Source: Cyclobacteriaceae bacterium (GTDB taxonomy: Bacteria > Bacteroidota > Bacteroidia > Cytophagales > Cyclobacteriaceae). From it: DNA of 11,345 nt. Below are positions 7,501 through 11,345 of this stretch, in pieces. The notes under the pieces were generated by a model, which ran no database searches, was not told the DNA's origin, and worked only from the letters and a program-made list of their open reading frames with translations. A program made the translations under genes and the position numbers. Every line of letters starts with the position of its first letter. Position 1 is the first letter of the stretch. Location of the stretch: the NCBI GenBank assembly GCA_025455225.1, contig JALOMY010000050.1, forward strand, positions 1-11,345. Reading direction: 5' to 3'.

Positions 7501-7526
7501 ATGAAGTCTTAACCGACTTTCATTTT
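7501..7526 (+). terminator. Possible intrinsic terminator after sulP
   Basis: Starting 17 bases after the sulP stop, ATGAAGTC (7501-7508) pairs with GACTTtCAT (7515-7523) with one bulged T and the loop TTAACC, ending in TTTT. The stem is A/T-rich and the T tract short, so it is only a candidate. Confidence 0.3.
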
Positions 7527-7575
7527 GATCGATTATCGATTTTACTGCAGAACGCATCTTAAAAAAATTCCCGTT

Positions 7576-7605
7576 ATGTCTCTTCCAATTTTATTGGGGA
7601 GACAT
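7576..7605. repeat. Strong 30-base hairpin between sulP and the porin gene
   Basis: ATGTCTC (7576-7582) pairs with GAGACAT (7599-7605), and inside it CCAAT (7585-7589) pairs with ATTGG (7593-7597) around a TTT loop. Only TT opposite G separates the two helices. There is no immediate T tract; TTTTTT comes 20 bases later at 7625-7630. It may be a termination or mRNA-end processing element, or a structured leader of the porin message. The 258-base gap around it holds no convincing gene: an open stretch at 7525-7710 has no signal, domain or start site worth calling. Confidence 0.5.
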
Positions 7606-7741
7606 CTCCGAGTAAAGTGCTGGATTTTTTCAGATGACTATAGCATAGATAATCGCATTGTTGAAAGTCTGTTGCCCCATTCAATTCATGAGCCTTCGTT
7701 GTTGAAATGATGTAAAATGTTTTTTCATTAAACGATTTATC

Positions 7742-9094
7742 ATGCTTCGAAATAATTTCTTAATCCAGTTATCAATTTTATTCTTTGTATTGACTGCATC
7801 CGTATATGGCCAGGCACAAACTCCTCCTGCGGAGCGGGAAGAGTTGAAAATTAACCTGAATGAAAAGGGAAATCATTATCTCAAATTAACCTTCCTCAAT
7901 CAGGTATGGCTTCGCTATAACCAAAGCAATCCTGGCACCTTTGTGCTTAATGAACCTGCCACTGAAACTGTTGATTTTGGTTTACGAAGAACACGCATTC
8001 AATTCTTTGGTCAGATTACAGATCATGTATTCTTCTATACCCAGTTTGGCCAGAATAACTTCAACTTCCTGGCACAAAACTCCGGCAATCGAAAAATCCA
8101 GGCATTCTTTCATGATGTGTTGGGAGAATATAATGTATGGAAAGAGTCCAACCGGCTTAAACTTGGGGCCGGCCTGACCATTACAAACGGGTTATCCCGA
8201 TTCAGTCAGCCAAGTATTGGTACCATTATGACATTGGATGTTCCGGTTTTTGCCCAGGCTACAGTTGACCAGACTGACGAATTCTCACGAAAGTTAAGTG
8301 TTTATGCACGTGGCCAGGTAGGCCGATTGGATTACCGGGTTACGATCAGCGATCCGTTCCCAATCACAACCAACGGACAGCCTGCAGCACCGATTAGCCA
8401 GAACTCAAGTTTTGCACAGTACGGACACCATAAACAATACCAGGGGTTTTTTATGATGAACTTACTTGACCGGGAGCCGCATACCACACCTTACATGACA
8501 GGCACCTACCTGGGCAAGAAAAAAATACTGAATCTGGAAGGTGGATTTATCACGCAGAAAAATGCTACCTGGAACCGGGAGAATATAGACACACTTTATC
8601 ACAGCATGAATTTATGGAGCGTTGCCTTGTATTACGATGCTCCGGTTAACTCCGAAAAGGGCACTGCATTATCCCTGTATGCAGGTTACTTCAATTATGA
8701 CTTTGGAAAGGGATATCTGCGGTACAACGGCATTATGAATCCGGCCAACGCAGTTGCTGCCGAGTATCCTTCCGGAAGCCAGGGTAATGCTTTCCCCATG
8801 TTTGGTACCGGAAACATTGTGTATGTGCAAGCCGGTTACCTTATGAAAAAAGACTTACTCGGAGCCAGCATGGGTACGTTAATGCCGTACGCCAGCCTGA
8901 CGAGTGCACGATACGACCGGGTTTCGGGCAGCATGGATGTTTATGATGTAGGTGTTAACTGGCTCATCTCCGGGCATAGGTCAAAAATTTCTTTTGATTA
9001 CCAGCATCGGCCCTACTACCAGGAACAGGGTAACGAATTAATCAAGCAGGGTGGCCGAAACCAGTTTGTTATACAATACCAGATATACATATAG
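7742..9094 (+). CDS. Outer-membrane beta-barrel porin
   Basis: This 450-residue protein begins with a clear Sec signal peptide, MLRNNFLIQLSILFFVLTASVYG, with likely cleavage near residues 23-25. The mature part is rich in alternating aromatic/polar beta-strand segments, for example YLKLTFLNQVWLRYNQ, DFGLRRTRIQFFGQI and ALSLYAGYFNYDFGKGY. It ends in an aromatic strand, NQFVIQYQIYI, as expected for insertion by the BAM machinery. Glycine/asparagine turns and the RRTRIQFFG motif resemble phosphate-selective porin O/P-like proteins of Bacteroidota, but the substrate cannot be read from sequence. It likely forms a diffusion channel for small solutes. It stands alone: 258 bases separate it from sulP and a strong terminator follows, so joint control with sulP is uncertain. 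Lying next to two bicarbonate uptake units, it could supply anions to the periplasm, which is inference only. Confidence 0.85.
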   Translation: MLRNNFLIQLSILFFVLTASVYGQAQTPPAEREELKINLNEKGNHYLKLTFLNQVWLRYNQSNPGTFVLNEPATETVDFGLRRTRIQFFGQITDHVFFYTQFGQNNFNFLAQNSGNRKIQAFFHDVLGEYNVWKESNRLKLGAGLTITNGLSRFSQPSIGTIMTLDVPVFAQATVDQTDEFSRKLSVYARGQVGRLDYRVTISDPFPITTNGQPAAPISQNSSFAQYGHHKQYQGFFMMNLLDREPHTTPYMTGTYLGKKKILNLEGGFITQKNATWNRENIDTLYHSMNLWSVALYYDAPVNSEKGTALSLYAGYFNYDFGKGYLRYNGIMNPANAVAAEYPSGSQGNAFPMFGTGNIVYVQAGYLMKKDLLGASMGTLMPYASLTSARYDRVSGSMDVYDVGVNWLISGHRSKISFDYQHRPYYQEQGNELIKQGGRNQFVIQYQIYI

Positions 9095-9128
9095 TGTTTA
9101 CGTTGGGTTTTATTAGGTTAATTGGGTA

Positions 9129-9146
9129 GGGCTCCTAACGGAGCCC
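9129..9146. repeat. Perfect 7-bp hairpin downstream of the porin gene
   Basis: GGGCTCC (9129-9135) and GGAGCCC (9140-9146) form a stem around the loop TAAC, starting 34 bases after the porin stop and just before the terminator hairpin. It may protect the mRNA 3' end or help termination. Confidence 0.5.
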
Positions 9147-9152
9147 GGGTAG

Positions 9153-9181
9153 AAAGGCCGGACTTAACATCCGGCTTTTTT
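9153..9181 (+). terminator. Intrinsic terminator of the porin gene
   Basis: GCCGGA (9157-9162) pairs with TCCGGC (9170-9175) around a 7-base loop. The stem extends outward through a G-T pair and three A-T pairs (9153-9155 with 9177-9179), and a run of six T (9176-9181) follows. This is a textbook rho-independent terminator. It separates the porin from the marC unit, 32 bases before the next start codon. Confidence 0.85.
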
Positions 9182-9185
9182 AGTT

Positions 9186-9193
9186 TAGCTTTG
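9186..9193 (+). promoter_or_regulatory. Candidate -7 promoter element for the marC-rnhA unit
   Basis: TAGCTTTG matches the Bacteroidota -7 consensus TAnnTTTG exactly. It sits right after the porin terminator, 19 bases before the marC ATG. No clear TTG occurs at the -33 distance, which falls inside the terminator hairpin. Confidence 0.5.
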
Positions 9194-9212
9194 CACCACT
9201 TTTAAAAGCACC

Positions 9213-9788
9213 ATGACGAACATTAAAGAAATTTTTTCAGTCACGTTGATCTTGTTTTCAGTCATCGATATAATTGGCTCCATACCTTTCATCATCATCA
9301 TCAAAAAACGGGAAGGCCGGATTCATGCCGAAAAAGCTACTTTAATTTCTGCCGTACTCATGGTTGGCTTTCTTTTCTTAGGACAATCCATTCTGAAATT
9401 ATTTGGGTTGGATGTGGCCTCTTTTGCCGTGGCTGGTTCTATTGTTATCTTCATTGTCGCGATGGAAATGATCCTGGGTATTACATTGATCAAAGATGAT
9501 CCGGAAGCCAAAGGATCAGGTTCGGTTGTTCCGCTGGCATTTCCATTAATTGCCGGTGCGGGCACACTCACTACCATCCTTTCCCTTCGTGCCGTATACG
9601 CAGAAGTGAATGTATTGATCGGAATTCTGCTTAACCTGGTGTTTGTTTACCTCGTGCTTCGCTCATCAAGCTGGCTTGAGCGCAAACTGGGTAAGTCGGT
9701 CTTCGCTGTTTTGCGTAGAGTGTTTGGCGTAATTCTTCTGGCCATTGCCGTTAAGATTTTTAAAGACAACGTTGGATTTACATCATGA
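9213..9788 (+). CDS. MarC-family integral membrane protein
   Basis: This 191-residue protein has the six hydrophobic segments and length typical of the MarC/UPF0056 family. Diagnostic stretches are SVIDIIGSIPFIIIIKK near residues 17-33, the AEKATLIS turn, and PLAFPLIAGAGTLTTILSL, the second half of the family's inverted repeat. The molecular function of MarC proteins is not settled: the old link to multiple antibiotic resistance was not upheld, and small-molecule export has been suggested. It is the first gene after the porin terminator and has its own candidate promoter. Its stop TGA overlaps the ATG of the RNase H gene by four bases (ATGA at 9785-9788), which indicates translational coupling. 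Nothing in the protein looks truncated. Confidence 0.9.
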   Translation: MTNIKEIFSVTLILFSVIDIIGSIPFIIIIKKREGRIHAEKATLISAVLMVGFLFLGQSILKLFGLDVASFAVAGSIVIFIVAMEMILGITLIKDDPEAKGSGSVVPLAFPLIAGAGTLTTILSLRAVYAEVNVLIGILLNLVFVYLVLRSSSWLERKLGKSVFAVLRRVFGVILLAIAVKIFKDNVGFTS

Positions 9789-10243
9789 TCCACATCTATA
9801 CCGATGGCGCTGCACAAGGTAATCCCGGCCCGGGCGGCTACGGCATCGTGATGAAATACAACCATCATGTGAAGGAATTGTCGGATGGATTTCGTCTGAC
9901 AACCAACAACCGTATGGAATTACTGGCCGTAATTGTAGCACTTGAAGCCATTAAGAAAGAAGGTATTCCGGTAACCATTCACTCTGATTCGAAATACGTA
10001 GTGGAGGCTGTCAAACAAGGTTGGATCTGGAATTGGGAAAAGAAAAACTTTGCGAAGAAGGCCAATCCGGATTTATGGAAGCGCTTCATTCCCTTATATC
10101 ACACGTATAAACCAAAGTTTGTCTGGGTTAAAGGCCATGCCGGTCATCCGGAAAATGAACGTTGCGATGTCTTGGCCGTACAAGCTGCGCAACGAAGCCG
10201 GTTGCATACCGATACCTGGTACGAAAACAACCGCGAAGAGTAA
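9785..10243 (+). CDS. rnhA: Ribonuclease HI
   Basis: Ribonuclease HI cleaves the RNA strand of RNA:DNA hybrids in the cytoplasm, removing primers and R-loops. The 152-residue protein matches the E. coli enzyme almost end to end. It begins IYTDGAAQGNPGPGGYG with catalytic D7, and continues with NNRMELLAV (E45) and HSDSKYVVEAV (D68). The basic handle region is present (WIWNWEKKNFAKKANPDLW). It ends WVKGHAGHPENERCD with H118 and D128. These correspond to E. coli D10, E48, D70, H124 and D134, so the enzyme should be active. Its ATG overlaps the marC stop by four bases. The next gene begins 60 bases after its stop, in the same frame. Confidence 0.97.
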   Translation: MIHIYTDGAAQGNPGPGGYGIVMKYNHHVKELSDGFRLTTNNRMELLAVIVALEAIKKEGIPVTIHSDSKYVVEAVKQGWIWNWEKKNFAKKANPDLWKRFIPLYHTYKPKFVWVKGHAGHPENERCDVLAVQAAQRSRLHTDTWYENNREE

Positions 10244-10303
10244 ACTGAACCTTCTTGGCATTCGGGGGATGGTTCTTATATTGAGAAAACAATTAGCCCG
10301 GTA

Positions 10304-11200
10304 TTGGAACCTAAACTGAACTTTTCTCCCGCTTCACTTCAGATTCTGAATGTTTGTCTGGCCATCATTATGTTTGGTGTGGCGCTTTCCATCAAGCCCG
10401 AACATTTTTACCAGTTGCGCCATCAGAAAAAATCATTGATCACCGGGTTTCTGTCGCAATACATTCTGTTACCCCTGATCACCTGCCTGCTGATCTTTGT
10501 GCTTAATCCTTCACCGGGTATTGCACTGGGTATGTTACTCGTGGCGGCTTGCCCGGGAGGAAATGTTTCTAATTTTTTTACGATGCTGTCACGAGGTAAT
10601 GTAGCGTTGTCGGTAACATTAACAGCTTTTACTTCCTTGCTCGCTTTCCTTGTAACACCCGCTAATTTTCTGTTCTGGTCTTCCCTCATTCCGGGTTTAA
10701 CACAACACCTTAAGGAACTTGAAATTCATTTCACCGACTTGTTGTTAAATATGACCGGTATCTTGCTTTTACCTCTTGTGGCCGGCATGCTATTTCAGTA
10801 TAAGTTTCCGCAGGCTGCTGAGAAAATTGCCAAACCTGCCCGCGTCATATCCATTCTGATACTTATAAGTTTTATTGCGGTTACCCTATACTTTAACGCC
10901 ACTGTTTTTTATGACTATATTCTTCTTGTTTTCTGGATTGTATTAATTCATAACGGACTGGCTTTAGCCGGAGGATACTGGCTTAGTATACTGTTCAAAA
11001 ACAGGGAAGAAGTACATCGTACCGTAGCTATTGAAACCGGCATACAAAATTCAGGGCTTGCCCTGGTTCTGATTTTCACTTTCTTTAACGGCAATGGCTT
11101 TATGGCCTTGATTGCAGCCTGGTGGGGTGTTTGGCATCTCGTAAGTGGTTTTGTATTTGCATATAGTTTTCAGCGAAAACCGGTTGAACAATCTGCATGA
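10304..11200 (+). CDS. Bile acid:sodium symporter (BASS/SBF) family transporter, TTG start
   Basis: This 298-residue inner-membrane protein of the BASS family should have about ten helices and move an organic anion with Na+; the substrate (bile acid, pantothenate, keto-acid or other) is not readable. Family signatures are present: an N-terminal LNVCLAIIMFGVALSIKP, the ACPGGNVSNFFTMLSRGNVALSV crossover segment (residues 82-104), and ETGIQNSGLAL with E244, Q248 and N249, the sodium/substrate site motif of ASBT-like proteins. There is no ATG between the RNase H stop, which is in the same frame, and residue 23. TTG at 10304-10306 is therefore the best start and gives an N-terminus of normal length; an ATT at 10292 cannot be excluded. 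The last codons overlap the following acyltransferase gene by four bases (ATGA, 11197-11200), so it belongs to the same operon. Confidence 0.88.
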   Translation: MEPKLNFSPASLQILNVCLAIIMFGVALSIKPEHFYQLRHQKKSLITGFLSQYILLPLITCLLIFVLNPSPGIALGMLLVAACPGGNVSNFFTMLSRGNVALSVTLTAFTSLLAFLVTPANFLFWSSLIPGLTQHLKELEIHFTDLLLNMTGILLLPLVAGMLFQYKFPQAAEKIAKPARVISILILISFIAVTLYFNATVFYDYILLVFWIVLIHNGLALAGGYWLSILFKNREEVHRTVAIETGIQNSGLALVLIFTFFNGNGFMALIAAWWGVWHLVSGFVFAYSFQRKPVEQSA

Positions 11201-11345
11201 AACCTCCCCTTACCTACCGGTTATTAAAAGCTTACACACGACTCGGCCTGCTGATCTATTTCAGGAAGTGGCAAAATGTTAATACCGATTTAATCCCTGC
11301 CGAAGGTCCGTTTATTTTTGTTGCCAATCATCAGAATGCTTTTCT
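11197..11345 (+). CDS. PlsC-like 1-acylglycerol-3-phosphate acyltransferase, N-terminal fragment
   Basis: Only the first 49 codons lie in the window. The sequence MKPPLTYRLLKAYTRLGLLIYF gives a membrane-associated start. It is followed by IPAEGPFIFVANHQNAF, the region leading into acyltransferase motif I with catalytic H45. Codon 50 begins CT and so must be Leu, which means the usual HX4D spacing is not met; an HX5D form is likely, as I recall for some Bacteroidota glycerol acyltransferases. It would transfer acyl groups to lysophosphatidic acid or a related lipid at the inner membrane. The ATG overlaps the stop of the upstream transporter gene, suggesting coupling. Confidence 0.75.
   Translation, partial: MKPPLTYRLLKAYTRLGLLIYFRKWQNVNTDLIPAEGPFIFVANHQNAF

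Noticed and set aside
7525..7710. Possible 61-codon gene between sulP and the porin gene
   Set aside because: It has no signal peptide, motif or start-site support, and its second half is the hairpin-forming sequence read as codons.
1..11345. CRISPR array, tRNA, rRNA, insertion sequence or phage remnants
   Set aside because: I saw no spaced direct repeats, clover-leaf-like segments, transposase motifs or target-site duplications. All long coding stretches belong to ordinary chromosomal families.

Overview
The window looks like chromosomal DNA of a Bacteroidota bacterium, probably a Cytophagales-type heterotroph. The taxonomic call is inference. It rests on TAnnTTTG-type -7 promoter elements, A/T-rich start regions without clear Shine-Dalgarno sequences, an outer-membrane porin of Bacteroidota type, and the overall protein sequence style. 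I saw no mobile element, tRNA, rRNA or CRISPR array, and no gene-free stretch longer than 300 bases.

The left and centre (1-7483) form an inorganic-carbon uptake island. On the minus strand lie a small secreted protein (4268-4615), dabA (1684-4182) and dabB (1-1677, running off the left edge). DabA carries the complete Cys-Asp-His-Cys zinc site of the DAB carbon accumulation system. DabB is a NuoL/Mrp-like membrane partner that keeps some proton-path residues and has lost others. Diverging from these on the plus strand are a second small secreted protein (4813-5169) and a SulP/BicA-like anion transporter (5285-7483). The SulP protein has a STAS domain followed by about 200 extra residues. The two halves mirror each other: small secreted protein, stem-loops, then a carbon transporter. 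Both small proteins end in FxxxRxLLI. The 197-base divergent region between them holds a good minus-strand promoter, a weaker plus-strand one and an inverted repeat that could be a shared operator.

The right side (7742-11345) is more ordinary. A stand-alone outer-membrane porin ends at a strong intrinsic terminator. A tight plus-strand run follows: a MarC-family membrane protein, RNase HI, a bile acid:sodium symporter-family transporter that appears to use a TTG start, and the first 49 codons of a PlsC-like acyltransferase. Two of these junctions are 4-base ATGA overlaps, which suggests one transcription unit.

The likely combined role of the left half is to supply bicarbonate to the cytoplasm by two energetically different routes: DAB, a vectorial carbonic anhydrase coupled to an ion gradient, and SulP, probably Na+/HCO3-. 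The most unusual material is the pair of small leader-gene proteins, the SulP tail and the altered ion-path residues of DabB.
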